A stretch of DNA of 64,000 nt from Deltaproteobacteria bacterium (lineage in GTDB: Bacteria; Desulfobacterota; Binatia; UTPRO1): NCBI GenBank assembly GCA_020852955.1, contig JADYZW010000006.1, positions 24,738 through 88,737 of the forward strand, given 5' to 3'. The translations under genes were made by a program, and so were the position numbers. Numbering within the stretch: position 1 is the first letter of the stretch; each line of letters starts with the position of its first letter. The notes beneath the pieces are model-generated. The model had not been told where the DNA came from, did no database searches, and worked only from the letters and a program-made list of their open reading frames with translations. This document shows positions 1 to 8,936 of this stretch, piece by piece.

Positions 1-1
1 C

Positions 2-1006
2 GTCTCCGGCCCGATCCAGGCGATCGACGTCGACTTCAACTCCTCCGTGACCAGAGGACAGCGGGTCGCGAAGATCGACCCCCGCCCGTTCCAGCTGCGC
101 GTGCAGCAAGCCGAGGCCGAGCTCGCGAACGCGCGCGCCGCCCTCGCCAAGGCGCGGGCGGACCTCGCGTACAAGACGGCCAACCTCGCCCGCAACCGCG
201 CGCTCGCGGCCCAGGGCATCGTCGCGGCGGACGCGGTCGACGTGCTCGCCAGCGCCGTCCAGCAGGCACGCGCCGACGTCGCCCTCCAGGAGGCGCAAGC
301 GCAGCAGGCCGGGGCGAAGCTCGAGGAGGCGCGCGTGAACCTCGGCTACACCGACATCGTGTCGCCCGTCGACGGGGTCGTCGTGTCGCGCAACGTCGAC
401 GTCGGCCAGACCGTCGCCGCGAGCTTCCAGACGCCGACCCTCTTCGTGATCGCCGAGGACCTCACCAAGATGCAGGTGAACGCCAACGTCAGCGAGGCCG
501 ACATCGGCGCGGTGCGCGCCGGCCAGAGCGCCACCTTCGACGTCGACGCCTATCCGGAGCGGACGTTCACGGGCGTCGTTTCGCAGGTGCGGAACTCGCC
601 GCTGAACGTCCAGAACGTGATCACCTACGACGTCGTCATCGACGCCGCGAACGCCGACCTCGCGCTCCGACCCGGCATGACCGCGAACGTCGACATCGTG
701 ACCGACCGCCGCGCGGGCGTCCTGCGCGTGCCGACCGCGGCGCTGCGCTTCCGCCCGCCGGCCGAAGAGGGCGCAGCGGCCGCGGCATCCGCCGGCGCCG
801 CGGTCTGGCGCCTCACCGACGGCGCCCCGGAGCCGGTGGCCGTCGCGCCGGGCCTCTCCGACGACAGCTATACCGAGGCGCGCAGCGACGCGCTGCGCGA
901 GGGCGACGCGCTCGTCGTCGGCATCGAGCGCCGGAGCGACGGGTCCGCGCAGACGACGCAGCGCCCGCCCGGCTTCGCCCTGGGCGGCGGAGGACGGCGG
1001 CGCTGA
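2..1006 (+). CDS. macA: MacA-like periplasmic adaptor subunit (HlyD family), 5' truncated
   Basis: Periplasmic adaptor linking an inner-membrane MacB-type ABC transporter to an outer-membrane channel. The frame is open from base 2, so the signal peptide and first residues lie outside the window; the GTG at 47 is probably internal because the residues before it already read as the lipoyl half-motif. Visible are the split lipoyl region, a long alanine-rich coiled-coil hairpin (about residues 35-115), the second lipoyl half with SPVDGVVVSRNVDVGQTV, and beta-barrel and membrane-proximal domains ending in a glycine/arginine-rich tail. The stop is one base before the ATG of the ATPase gene, so the two are co-transcribed. 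The family is clear; the substrate (drug, peptide, lipid or siderophore) cannot be read from sequence. Confidence 0.9.
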   Translation, partial: VSGPIQAIDVDFNSSVTRGQRVAKIDPRPFQLRVQQAEAELANARAALAKARADLAYKTANLARNRALAAQGIVAADAVDVLASAVQQARADVALQEAQAQQAGAKLEEARVNLGYTDIVSPVDGVVVSRNVDVGQTVAASFQTPTLFVIAEDLTKMQVNANVSEADIGAVRAGQSATFDVDAYPERTFTGVVSQVRNSPLNVQNVITYDVVIDAANADLALRPGMTANVDIVTDRRAGVLRVPTAALRFRPPAEEGAAAAASAGAAVWRLTDGAPEPVAVAPGLSDDSYTEARSDALREGDALVVGIERRSDGSAQTTQRPPGFALGGGGRRR

Positions 1007-1007
1007 G

Positions 1008-1757
1008 ATGGCCGCGGCGGCGGGTGGCGCTCCCCTCATCGAGACGGTCGGGCTGGCGCGGCGCTACGCGCTCGGCGACGCAACCGTGCACGCGCTCGTC
1101 GACGCCACGCTCCGCATCGACGCGGGCGAACTGGTCGCGATCGTCGGTCCGTCGGGTTCGGGGAAATCGACGCTGATGAACCTCCTCGGCTGCCTCGATC
1201 GCCCGACGGCCGGCGTCTACCGCCTCGACGGCCGCGAGGTCGGCGGCCTCGACGGCGACGCGCGCGCCGAGATCCGCAACCGCCGCATCGGCTTCGTCTT
1301 CCAGAGCTTCAATCTGCTGGCGCGGACGACGGCGCTCGAGAACGTCGAGCTGCCCCTCTACTACGGCCCGCTGCCGCTCGCCGAGCAGCGGCCGCGGGCG
1401 GAGGCGGCGCTCGCCCGGGTCGGCATCGCGCACCGCGCGCACCACGTCCCGAGCCGGATGTCGGGCGGCGAGCAGCAGCGGGTCGCGATCGCGCGCGCCC
1501 TCGTCGGCGATCCCGCCCTGGTCCTCGCCGACGAGCCCACCGGCAACCTCGACAGCAGGACCAGCGGCGAGATCATGACGATGCTCGTCGAGCTGAACCG
1601 CGCGACCGGAGTCACGATGGTGATCGTGACCCACGATCCGGAGGTCGCCGCCGCAACCGACCGCGTACTCGAGTTCCGCGACGGCCGCATCGTCGCCGAC
1701 ACGCCGGCGGCGCCGCGTCACGGCGCCCGGACGCGCGCGACGAGGGCCGAGGCGTGA
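1008..1757 (+). CDS. MacB-type ABC transporter ATP-binding protein
   Basis: Cytoplasmic ATPase of a tripartite efflux pump, 249 aa, the usual size for the LolD/MacB ATPase family. The Walker A GPSGSGKST, Q-loop region, signature MSGGEQQRVAIARAL, Walker B LVLADEPTGNLD and switch histidine (VTHD) are all present, so it should be active. Unlike E. coli MacB, where ATPase and permease are fused, they are separate genes here. Its TGA overlaps the GTG start of the permease in a GTGA arrangement, indicating translational coupling. Confidence 0.93.
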   Translation: MAAAAGGAPLIETVGLARRYALGDATVHALVDATLRIDAGELVAIVGPSGSGKSTLMNLLGCLDRPTAGVYRLDGREVGGLDGDARAEIRNRRIGFVFQSFNLLARTTALENVELPLYYGPLPLAEQRPRAEAALARVGIAHRAHHVPSRMSGGEQQRVAIARALVGDPALVLADEPTGNLDSRTSGEIMTMLVELNRATGVTMVIVTHDPEVAAATDRVLEFRDGRIVADTPAAPRHGARTRATRAEA

Positions 1758-3004
1758 GCGCGGGTCCCGGCGGCGCGAAGCTGCTCGTCATGACCGCGCG
1801 CACGGCCGCGCGCGCGCTCCGGCGCAACCGTCTCCGGTCCGGGCTCACCATGCTCGGCATGATCATCGGAGTCGCGTCGGTGATCGCGATGGTGAGCGTC
1901 GGCGCCGGCGCCGACCGCTTCGTGCAGCAGCAGCTGGCGAGCTTCGGCACCAACATCGTCATGGTGATCCCCGGCGCCGTGACCTCGGGCGGCGCGCGCT
2001 CCGGCTGGGGCGGCGCGTCGACGTTGACCGTCGCCGACGCGGACGCGCTCGCCCGCGTGCCGGAGCTCGCCGCGGTCACGTACTCGCGCCGCCAGGTGCT
2101 GCAGGTCATCTACGGCAGCGCCAACTGGTCGACGGTCGTCCAGGGCGTCACCGACGAGTTCGAGCGCGTGCGCGATTGGCAGGTCGCGAGCGGCGGCTTC
2201 TTCGGCGAGCGCCACGAGAAGAGCGGCGCCAAGGTCGCGGTGCTCGGCCAGACGGTGGCCCGCCATCTCTTCGGCCCGGGCCAGGACCCGGTCGGCGCGA
2301 TCGTCCGCATCAAGAACGTCCCGTTCAAGGTGATCGGGGTGCTCGCGGCGAAGGGGCAGTCGTCGTGGGGCCAGGACCAGGACGACGTCGTGATGATCCC
2401 TTTCTCGACGGCCGAGCGCCGCGTGATGGGCGCCGGCATCCTCGGCACCGTCGAGATGATCTACGCGAGCGCGCGCACCACCGCCGACCTGCCGGTCGCC
2501 GCCGACGCGATCGCGACCGTGCTGCGCCAGCAGCACCACATCGGGCACGGCCAGGAGGACGACTTCACCGTCCGCACCCTCGAGGACATGACCGGCGCGA
2601 GCGCCGCGGCGAGCGAGGTCATGGGAAACCTCTTGCTCGCGATCGCGTCGATCTCGCTCCTGGTCGGCGGCATCGGGATCATGAACATCCTGCTCGTGTC
2701 GGTGACCGAGCGCACGCGCGAGATCGGCCTCCGCATGGCGGTCGGCGCGAAGGCCCGGCACATCCTCCTCCAGTTTCTCACCGAGGCCGCGGTGCTGAGC
2801 ATGACCGGCGGCCTGGTCGGCGTCGCGACGGGCCTCGCCGCGACCCATCTCATCGGCCGGCTCGCGCAGTGGCCGACGGCGCTCGAGCCGGCGTCGCTGG
2901 CGGCGTCGTTCCTGTTCTCGGGCGTCGTCGGAATCTTCTTCGGCTACTACCCGGCCTACAAGGCGTCCCGGCTCGATCCGATCGAAGCACTGCGCTGGGA
3001 ATGA
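1754..3004 (+). CDS. macB: MacB-type ABC transporter permease (FtsX domain)
   Basis: Inner-membrane permease of the same efflux system, 416 aa. One N-terminal membrane helix follows a basic stretch (RNRLRSGLTMLGMIIGV, about residues 22-45). A large periplasmic MacB_PCD domain comes next, and then a C-terminal FtsX domain with three helices including ISLLVGGIGIMNILLVSV and the coupling motif TERTREIGLRMAVGA. The GTG at 1754 overlaps the ATPase stop; an in-frame ATG at 1790 is the alternative start. MacB-type permeases work as mechanotransmission devices rather than classical channels. Last gene of the operon, convergent with the histidine kinase. Confidence 0.92.
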   Translation: MSAGPGGAKLLVMTARTAARALRRNRLRSGLTMLGMIIGVASVIAMVSVGAGADRFVQQQLASFGTNIVMVIPGAVTSGGARSGWGGASTLTVADADALARVPELAAVTYSRRQVLQVIYGSANWSTVVQGVTDEFERVRDWQVASGGFFGERHEKSGAKVAVLGQTVARHLFGPGQDPVGAIVRIKNVPFKVIGVLAAKGQSSWGQDQDDVVMIPFSTAERRVMGAGILGTVEMIYASARTTADLPVAADAIATVLRQQHHIGHGQEDDFTVRTLEDMTGASAAASEVMGNLLLAIASISLLVGGIGIMNILLVSVTERTREIGLRMAVGAKARHILLQFLTEAAVLSMTGGLVGVATGLAATHLIGRLAQWPTALEPASLAASFLFSGVVGIFFGYYPAYKASRLDPIEALRWE

Positions 3005-3049
3005 GGGCGGAAGGCCGCGCGGCGAGCTCGGGCGGCGGCGCGCCGGGCG

Positions 3050-4339
3050 TCAGGCCGCCTGGTCGCGGCGCTCGGCGGGCGCCACCACGAGCGGCATCCG
3101 CACGGCAAACATCGCGCCGCCGCTCGGAGCGCTCTCGATCGCGATCGTCCCGCCGTGGTCGGCCACGATCTGCCGCGTCACCGACAGGCCGAGCCCGGTG
3201 CCGTTCTCCTTGGTCGTCACGAACGGCTCGAAGACGCGTTCGCGCATCTCCGGCGCGACGCCCGGACCCTCGTCCCGCACCACGACCTCGACGTACGGCC
3301 CCTCGGCCGCCTCGGCAGTGGCGCGCGTCTCCACCCAGACGGTCTTGCCGACCGGGCTCGCCTGGATCGCGTTCAGCACGAGGTTGACGAGCGCCTGCTT
3401 CAAGCGCGAGGCGTCGGCCGCGCCGACCGGCAGGACGTCGCCCCGCCGCTCGAGCGTGACCTCTTTCTTGCGCGCCGACACCTGCAGGAGACGGACGACC
3501 TGCTCGACGAGGAGCTCGAGATCGGCCGCCGCGAAGCTCGTGGCCGACGCGCGGGCCATGCCGAGCAGCTCGTTCAGGAGCCGGGCCACGCGCTGCAGCT
3601 CGTTCAACGCGACGACGCGGAGGTCCACCATGACCTCGGCGTCGTCGAGCCGCTCGGGAAGGATCTGGAGGAACGTCTGCACGGCGACGAGCGGATTGCG
3701 GATCTCGTGGGCGAGCTCGGCGGCGAGCGTGCCCACGGTCGAGAGGCGCGTCGCCTGCTGCAGCATGCGCCGCGTCTCCGCGAGGGCGGCCGCGGTGCCG
3801 GCGCGTTCCGCGAGGAGCGCGAGGTGATGCGCGAGCACCTCGACGGCGTCGACGGCGCGCGCGTCGTAGGGGTAGCCGCCCGGCTGGCCGCCGACCGCGA
3901 GGAGGCCGACCGGGCGCGCGCCGCAACGGATCGGGGCGACCAACCGGGCGCCGGTCGCCGCGAGCGCGCCGAGGGCGGCGTCGGCCGTACCGATCTCGCC
4001 GCGCCGTTGCCACACGACGCCGGCTGCGACCCAGGCGTCGAGCGCGCGCGCGTCGGCGTCCGCGATCCGGCCGAGGCGCGACTCCCAGGCGCCGTCGGTG
4101 CTCCGGCGCCACCACTCGACGTGCGAGGCGTCGATGCCCGTGGCGACCTCCGTCGAGAGGACGCTCACGATCGCCGCCGGCTCGGACGCCTCCGAGAGCG
4201 CGCGCAGCGTCCGCGCCAGCCAGGCCGATCCGGCGGGGTGCGGCGCGGCGCGGCGCGCGAGCCACGCGAGCAGTCCGATGCTCGCGATCAGGAGCAGGAC
4301 GACGGGAATCGACATGGAATATGGGCTCGCCGCGAGCAC
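3050..4339 (-). CDS. Sensor histidine kinase with GAF domain (orphan)
   Basis: Signal-transducing kinase, 429 aa. A single N-terminal membrane anchor (about residues 10-28) is followed by a GAF-like domain (about 45-180), a HisKA domain with the phospho-accepting His211 in ELAHEIRNPLVAVQ, and an HATPase_c domain with N box (around 320-326), G1 DEGPGVAP and G2 NGTGLGLS. All catalytic motifs are intact. With only one membrane segment and a GAF domain, it probably senses a cytoplasmic ligand or redox state. No response regulator lies nearby. It starts at GTG 4339; the ATG at 4315, just before the hydrophobic segment, is equally plausible. Confidence 0.88.
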   Translation of the reverse strand: MLAASPYSMSIPVVLLLIASIGLLAWLARRAAPHPAGSAWLARTLRALSEASEPAAIVSVLSTEVATGIDASHVEWWRRSTDGAWESRLGRIADADARALDAWVAAGVVWQRRGEIGTADAALGALAATGARLVAPIRCGARPVGLLAVGGQPGGYPYDARAVDAVEVLAHHLALLAERAGTAAALAETRRMLQQATRLSTVGTLAAELAHEIRNPLVAVQTFLQILPERLDDAEVMVDLRVVALNELQRVARLLNELLGMARASATSFAAADLELLVEQVVRLLQVSARKKEVTLERRGDVLPVGAADASRLKQALVNLVLNAIQASPVGKTVWVETRATAEAAEGPYVEVVVRDEGPGVAPEMRERVFEPFVTTKENGTGLGLSVTRQIVADHGGTIAIESAPSGGAMFAVRMPLVVAPAERRDQAA

Positions 4340-4605
4340 GAGCTATCGGGCGTGCTGGAGCAAGCGCCCGGCCACCAGGTCCGGCGCGCCGCGCTCCGGA
4401 GCTCCACGCGGCCGAAGTGGCCGATCTCGCGGCGCCACCCGCCGATGCGGCCGTGGCGGGCGGACCGCGTGGCGTGTCACGGATGACGCGGCGTGCGCCG
4501 CGCTGGCACACACGGCGGGCGCTCGTGGCACAGCGTCACGCGCGACGCGGCGGGCACACGCGCGCCGGCGGTGACATCCCGCGCGCCAAACCGCATGCGA
4601 GCACG

Positions 4606-4995
4606 ATGCGCCGAACCCCGCGCGCGTGCCATAGTCCGGCGGTGCGCAGCGTCGCCGCATGGCTCGACCGACTCCTCGCGTGCGGCATCGCCGCCGTCGC
4701 CGCGGCGAGCCGGCGGCCTCCCGAGCTCGACCTGCACGGGCTCGGCGTCCGCGACGCCGTCGCGGCGACCGAACGCTTCCTCGCCGAAGCGCACGCGGAC
4801 GGCGTCCGCGAGGTGCGCATCGTCTACGGAAAGGGACGCCACAGTCCCGACGGCCGCGGCGTGCTGCGCGAGGTCGTCCCGCGCTGGCTCGACGGCGCCG
4901 GGCGGCGTTGGATCGCGCGCGCCGATCCCGAGCCCGACGCCCGCGGCGAGGACGCGGCGATTCGCGTCCGCCTACGCGCGGGCGATGAGGGCTAG
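4606..4995 (+). CDS. Smr domain-containing protein
   Basis: Small protein of about 129 aa consisting mostly of an Smr domain, the MutS2 C-terminal nuclease fold. The two hallmark motifs are visible: LDLHG near residue 43 and the GKGRHS loop (family consensus GxGxHS). Stand-alone Smr proteins are DNA or RNA endonucleases or nicking enzymes. The reading frame is open far upstream, so the start is uncertain; I prefer the ATG at 4606, with GTG 4642 as an alternative, because the residues before it are low-complexity arginine-rich sequence. Its stop overlaps the stop of the convergent gene at 4992. Confidence 0.75.
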   Translation: MRRTPRACHSPAVRSVAAWLDRLLACGIAAVAAASRRPPELDLHGLGVRDAVAATERFLAEAHADGVREVRIVYGKGRHSPDGRGVLREVVPRWLDGAGRRWIARADPEPDARGEDAAIRVRLRAGDEG

Positions 4996-5288
4996 AAGTC
5001 GCCGTCGACCTGGCCGCCGCCGTCCACGTCGCCGTCGAGCTGGATCCGGACGCGCCCGCCGCGACCGCCGCGATGGGGCCGCGGCCGCTGGACCGCACGC
5101 TCTTCCTTCTCCTCCTCGATGCGCTCCTCGATGTCGGCGTTCGGCCCCTTGTACTCGTGCGAAGACTGGTCGGGAACGAGCTCCTTCCCGAACGCGGGCG
5201 GAAGGACCTTCTCGCCGGCCCACGCCGGACCGACGGCGATCGGCGCGGCGAGCGTCGCGGCGGCGACCAGGCTGACGAGTGTCTTCAT
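4992..5288 (-). CDS. Small secreted protein of unknown function
   Basis: Predicted exported protein of 98 aa. A clear signal peptide (MKTLVSLVAAATLAAP with an AWA cleavage site near residue 24) precedes a short acidic, probably helical segment (IEERIEEEKEERAVQ) and an Arg/Gly-rich then Asp/Gly-rich tail. The start is set by a GAGGAG ribosome-binding site upstream of the ATG at 5288. I recognise no family. Its last bases overlap the end of the smr gene on the other strand. Confidence 0.6.
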   Translation of the reverse strand: MKTLVSLVAAATLAAPIAVGPAWAGEKVLPPAFGKELVPDQSSHEYKGPNADIEERIEEEKEERAVQRPRPHRGGRGGRVRIQLDGDVDGGGQVDGDF

Positions 5289-5405
5289 GGCGGCTCCTCG
5301 TCGACTCCCTACGGCCGCGCGCGGGGGCGCGCAACCCTGTCTTTCCTCGGTCCCGCCCTCAAGTCGCGCTCCGATCGGGCCGACAGTATCCGAGGACCGG
5401 GCGCC

Positions 5406-5612
5406 ATGTCCTTGATCTCGATCGCTCTTTCGCTCGTCGCCGTCGCGCTGATGCTGGCGCAAGTGCGCAGACGCGCCGCGCTCGCGGCGTCGGTCGCGGG
5501 TCTCGCCCTCGGCCTCTACCTCCTGCCCGGGCCGGCGCAGGTCGCGGCGCCGCTCGTCGCGATCGTCACGCTGGGTCTCCGCGACTCGGTCGCGAGCCTC
5601 CGTCCGCGCTAG
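5406..5612 (+). CDS. Small hypothetical membrane protein
   Basis: A 68-residue ORF with two hydrophobic segments (SLISIALSLVAVALMLAQV and a second around residues 26-60) separated by a short basic loop (RRR), ending in a basic tail. This looks like a small two-helix inner-membrane protein. The frame extends upstream to 5073, but that part is antisense to the secreted-protein gene, so I start at ATG 5406. No family recognised. It may be real because hydrophobicity is continuous from this ATG. Confidence 0.4.
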   Translation: MSLISIALSLVAVALMLAQVRRRAALAASVAGLALGLYLLPGPAQVAAPLVAIVTLGLRDSVASLRPR

Positions 5613-5683
5613 CCGCCGCGACTTCGCGCCAGCCTCGAGCATCGCGCTCGGCAGGCCCCCTCTCGAATCCCCACATGCTGGGG

Positions 5684-6436
5684 CTAGACGCCGGCGCCCT
5701 TGCGACCCGCGCCTCCGGCGAAGCGGGACGCGCCGCGCTTCGCCTCGTCGAGCACCGCGCGGCCGAGGCGCGCCTCGATCGCGAGCCCGTGCTCGAGCGG
5801 CAGCCCGCATCCAGCGAGCGCGGCGGCGCGGTCCGCGAGGAGCGTCGGCCACGGAAACTTCGCGAGCGTCTCGGCGAGCTCGAGGGCGCGCGCGAGGTGT
5901 CGGCCGCGCGGCACGATCTCGTTCACCAGCCCGATGCGATGCGCCTCGTCAACCGGCACGGGACGGCCCGTCATCATGATCTCGAGCGCGCGGCCGAGCC
6001 CGACGATGCGCGGCAGGCGCTGCGTGCCACCGTCGATCAACGGCACGCCGAAGCGGCGCTCGAAGCACCCGAACGTCGAGCCCTCGGCGGCGATCCGCAG
6101 GTCGCACCAGCAGGCGAGCTCGAGGCCGCCGGCGACGCACCAGCCCGAGACGGCCGCAATCGTCGGCTTGCTGGGCGTGAGCCGCGTGAAGCCGAGCGGC
6201 CCCTCGTGACGGTCGCGGACCGTGTCGAGCGCCTTCAGGTCGGCGCCGGCGCAGAACGCCTCGCCGCCGGCGCCGGCGAGAACGAGGATCCGCGCGTCGG
6301 CGTCGGCCTCGAAGCGCCGATAGGCGTCGAGGAGCGCCGACGCGACGGCGCCGTTCACCGCGTTTCGCGCCTCGGGGCGGTTGATCGTCAGGACCGCCGC
6401 GGCGCCACGCCGCTCGAAGAGGACCGGATCGCTCAT
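5684..6436 (-). CDS. Enoyl-CoA hydratase/isomerase family protein (crotonase)
   Basis: Soluble 250-aa crotonase-fold protein, probably acting on an acyl-CoA thioester in fatty-acid or aromatic degradation. The N-terminal VLTINRPEARNAVN motif, the oxyanion-hole loop AFCAGADLKAL (about residues 60-70) and the second oxyanion-hole segment VAGGLELACWCDLRIA are present. Acidic residues at both positions used by classical hydratases (in GGLELA and in CFERRFG) are retained, which favours hydratase activity. It lies 19 bases upstream of the LLM oxidoreductase gene's stop on the same strand. Substrate unknown. Confidence 0.88.
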   Translation of the reverse strand: MSDPVLFERRGAAAVLTINRPEARNAVNGAVASALLDAYRRFEADADARILVLAGAGGEAFCAGADLKALDTVRDRHEGPLGFTRLTPSKPTIAAVSGWCVAGGLELACWCDLRIAAEGSTFGCFERRFGVPLIDGGTQRLPRIVGLGRALEIMMTGRPVPVDEAHRIGLVNEIVPRGRHLARALELAETLAKFPWPTLLADRAAALAGCGLPLEHGLAIEARLGRAVLDEAKRGASRFAGGAGRKGAGV

Positions 6437-6455
6437 CGTCGTACTCCCGCGGCCG

Positions 6456-7451
6456 TCAGAGCTTCAGCTTGGCGATGACCTGCCGACTGAAGGCCTCGAT
6501 GAACTCCTTCTGGTTGCGTCCGACGTTGTGGACGTGGATCTCGTCGAAGCCGAGATCGACGAGCTGCTGAATCTGCTCGCGGTGCTCGTCCATGTCGGGC
6601 GAGATGATCATGCGGTGCTTGTAGCTCTCGGGCCGCACCAGCTTCGCGATCTCGGCGAAGTCCTCCGGCGTCCGGATATCGCCCTTCGGGAACGGCATGC
6701 CGCCGTTCGGCCATTGGTCGAGCGCGTACTCGACCGCCTCGTGCTTGGTCTTCGCCCACGACATGTGAAGCTGCAGGAGCTTCGGCATCTTCGCCGGGTC
6801 CTTGCCGGCCGCGCGCGCGCCCTCCTCGAACTTGCCGAGCAGCATCTTGAGCTTCTCGACGCCCGCGCCCGGCGTGATGAAGCCGTCGCAATGGGCGCCC
6901 GCCCATCTCGCGGCGATCGGACCCGCGGTCGCGACGTAGATCGGCACCGGGTGGTGCGCGTCGGGCACGGTCCACAGGCGGACCCGCTCCATCTTGAAGA
7001 ACCGCCCGTCGTCATGCCTCGCGACCTCGCCGGTGAGGAGCTTCTGGATGATGCCGATCGCCTCCTGCATCATCTTGAGGCGGACGTGCGGCTCCGGCCA
7101 CGCCGCCGCCATCACGTGCTCGTTCAACGCCTCGCCGGTGCCGATGCCGAGCCAGAACCGCCCAGGCGTCATCGCCCCCTGCGTCGCCGCCGCCTGCGCC
7201 ACGACCGCCGGGTGATACCGGAACGACGCGCAGGTCACGCCGGGGCCGAAGGTGAGCGTCTTGGTGAGCGCGCCGAGCGCCGCCATCCACGACCACACGA
7301 AGGCGTTGTGGCCCTGCTTCGGAACCCACGGCTGGAAATGGTCCGCCGCCATCACCCCGCCGAAGCCGAGGTCTTCGGCGAGCCGCGAGTGGTCGAGGAG
7401 CTCGGTCGGATGGAACTGCTCGAGCGCGGCCGCGTAACCGATGATCGCCAT
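6456..7451 (-). CDS. LLM-class F420-dependent oxidoreductase (FGD-like)
   Basis: TIM-barrel luciferase-like oxidoreductase, 331 aa. The N-terminal GYAAALEQFHPTELL, the VMAADHFQPW motif and GRFWLGIGTGEALNEH are characteristic of the F420-dependent glucose-6-phosphate dehydrogenase-like family (TIGR03557 type). That implies the organism makes coenzyme F420, although no F420 biosynthesis gene is in the window. The substrate is not determined; several members act on other alcohols or alkenals. I start at ATG 7451, where the conserved barrel begins; ATG 7469 would add six residues. Gap to the next gene on the strand is 122 bases. Confidence 0.85.
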   Translation of the reverse strand: MAIIGYAAALEQFHPTELLDHSRLAEDLGFGGVMAADHFQPWVPKQGHNAFVWSWMAALGALTKTLTFGPGVTCASFRYHPAVVAQAAATQGAMTPGRFWLGIGTGEALNEHVMAAAWPEPHVRLKMMQEAIGIIQKLLTGEVARHDDGRFFKMERVRLWTVPDAHHPVPIYVATAGPIAARWAGAHCDGFITPGAGVEKLKMLLGKFEEGARAAGKDPAKMPKLLQLHMSWAKTKHEAVEYALDQWPNGGMPFPKGDIRTPEDFAEIAKLVRPESYKHRMIISPDMDEHREQIQQLVDLGFDEIHVHNVGRNQKEFIEAFSRQVIAKLKL

Positions 7452-7573
7452 GGCGGGCAGGTATGCCATGCGCCCTCGGCCGAACGAAGGCGTGCGGACA
7501 ACTTTGTCGCGCCCGCGCGGGACGAGCCCGGGCGCCGCACCCCGCCGGCGCGGCGCCCGTGGCGACGCCCCGG

Positions 7574-8857
7574 CTACTGCCCCTGCTCGATCAGCTTCGC
7601 GACCGTGAACGAGTCCGGAACGGCGCCCGCCGGCTTGTACTGCGTCGCCGACTCCGACCCCTTGTTGAAGTGCCAGCCCTCGTGTCCCGGCGGCTTCTCG
7701 CCGGGGTGCGGCACGTAGGTCGCGTGCATCAACTGCATGTCCACCATCGCCAGACCCGCGTAGAAGTCCTTTTCCTCGTCGTACTTCGTCGGCGCCCCCG
7801 GGAACGCCTGCGTTCGGAACTGGTGGTTGTCGATCCACACCTTCCAGAGCTCGCTGTTGCGGTCGTAGATGTCGGAGTACGCCACCACGAGCGACTCCTT
7901 GTCGATGAAGATGACGCGCTTCCCGTACGCGTACTGCGGGAGCTTCGACACGCCCTCGACGATCCACATGCGACGCTTCTCCCAGCTGTCGCACATCAGG
8001 TAGTCGGCCGGCGCTTCGCAACGCTTCTGCGGGAAGTGCTCGCCGTGCAGGATGCCGAGCATCTCCTTCTCGCCGAGGAACTTCCATTCCGACCACGCGA
8101 TGTGGCCGTTGTAGCCCCAGTACGAGTCGGGGTCGGTGTCCTGTCCGAAGAGCGCGTCGGAGCGCTGTGCCGTCGAGAGCCGGCGCACGCGGCGGAGCGA
8201 CGGCACGTAGAGCCACGTGTCGTCCTGCTTCGACGCGTCGACGTAGCGGTATTCGAGCGCGCCGATGCCCTTCAGGTCGAACGGCGCGATCAGCGGACCG
8301 AGGACCTCCTTGAAGCGAATCCCTTCCGGGTTCGGAAGCTCGGGCTTCGGGTCCACGTAGAGACGGCTGTTGTAGTACATGCGGCGCGACTCGCCGATCC
8401 AGTAGTAGCGCTCGACCTCCATCGGCTTGCCGTTGCCGACCGCGCCGGTCTCCGCCGGGAAATCGTACTCGACGAAATCGTCGGTGCCGGGATACGGCCG
8501 ATACTCGTAGTTCCACACGATCTTGAGCGCGATCTTCGGATCGGCCGGATCGATGGAGGGAAAAGGCGCGCCGGCGACGTGCCCCTGGAGCGCCAGGCCG
8601 TTCTCCGCGAGCTTCACCTGGCTCGCGTACTTCTCGGTGGCCTCTTTGTAGGCCTTCGGCCACGCGATCGGCCTCGGGGCGATGATCTTCATCGTCATGC
8701 CCTGGTTCACGCACCATTCGATCGCCGGCGAGATCAGGCCCTTCACGTTGGCGACGTTCGACTTGTCGATCGTATCGCCGGGAGACACGTCGGCGGACGC
8801 CGCCGGCACCACACCGAGCATCGCAACCACCACGCTCACGCGCAGCACGTTCACCAT
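7574..8857 (-). CDS. DUF1329 domain-containing exported protein
   Basis: Exported protein of 427 aa with a signal peptide (cleavage near ASA at residues 20-22) followed by a full DUF1329 domain. Conserved family features include the early PGDTIDKSN region, NYEYRPYPGTDDFV, RYYWIGESRRMYYNSR and DPDSYWGYNGHI. DUF1329 proteins have a LolA/LolB-like lipid-binding fold and often occur beside RND-type lipid or hydrocarbon exporters in Pseudomonas-like and hydrocarbon-degrading bacteria; no such exporter is adjacent here. The start is supported by GGGGAGG six bases before the ATG. Likely periplasmic, role unknown. Confidence 0.88.
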   Translation of the reverse strand: MVNVLRVSVVVAMLGVVPAASADVSPGDTIDKSNVANVKGLISPAIEWCVNQGMTMKIIAPRPIAWPKAYKEATEKYASQVKLAENGLALQGHVAGAPFPSIDPADPKIALKIVWNYEYRPYPGTDDFVEYDFPAETGAVGNGKPMEVERYYWIGESRRMYYNSRLYVDPKPELPNPEGIRFKEVLGPLIAPFDLKGIGALEYRYVDASKQDDTWLYVPSLRRVRRLSTAQRSDALFGQDTDPDSYWGYNGHIAWSEWKFLGEKEMLGILHGEHFPQKRCEAPADYLMCDSWEKRRMWIVEGVSKLPQYAYGKRVIFIDKESLVVAYSDIYDRNSELWKVWIDNHQFRTQAFPGAPTKYDEEKDFYAGLAMVDMQLMHATYVPHPGEKPPGHEGWHFNKGSESATQYKPAGAVPDSFTVAKLIEQGQ

Positions 8858-8936
8858 GGAACACCTCCCCTCGGTCGTTTTCGCGATCCGAACCAGGTGC
8901 GCAGGCGGCTCTATCTAGGAAGGGGCCCGGGAGGTG

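Noticed and set aside
5073..5405. N-terminal extension of the small membrane protein
   Set aside because: It is antisense to the secreted-protein gene, lacks hydrophobicity and is arginine-rich; the ATG at 5406 fits the membrane helices.
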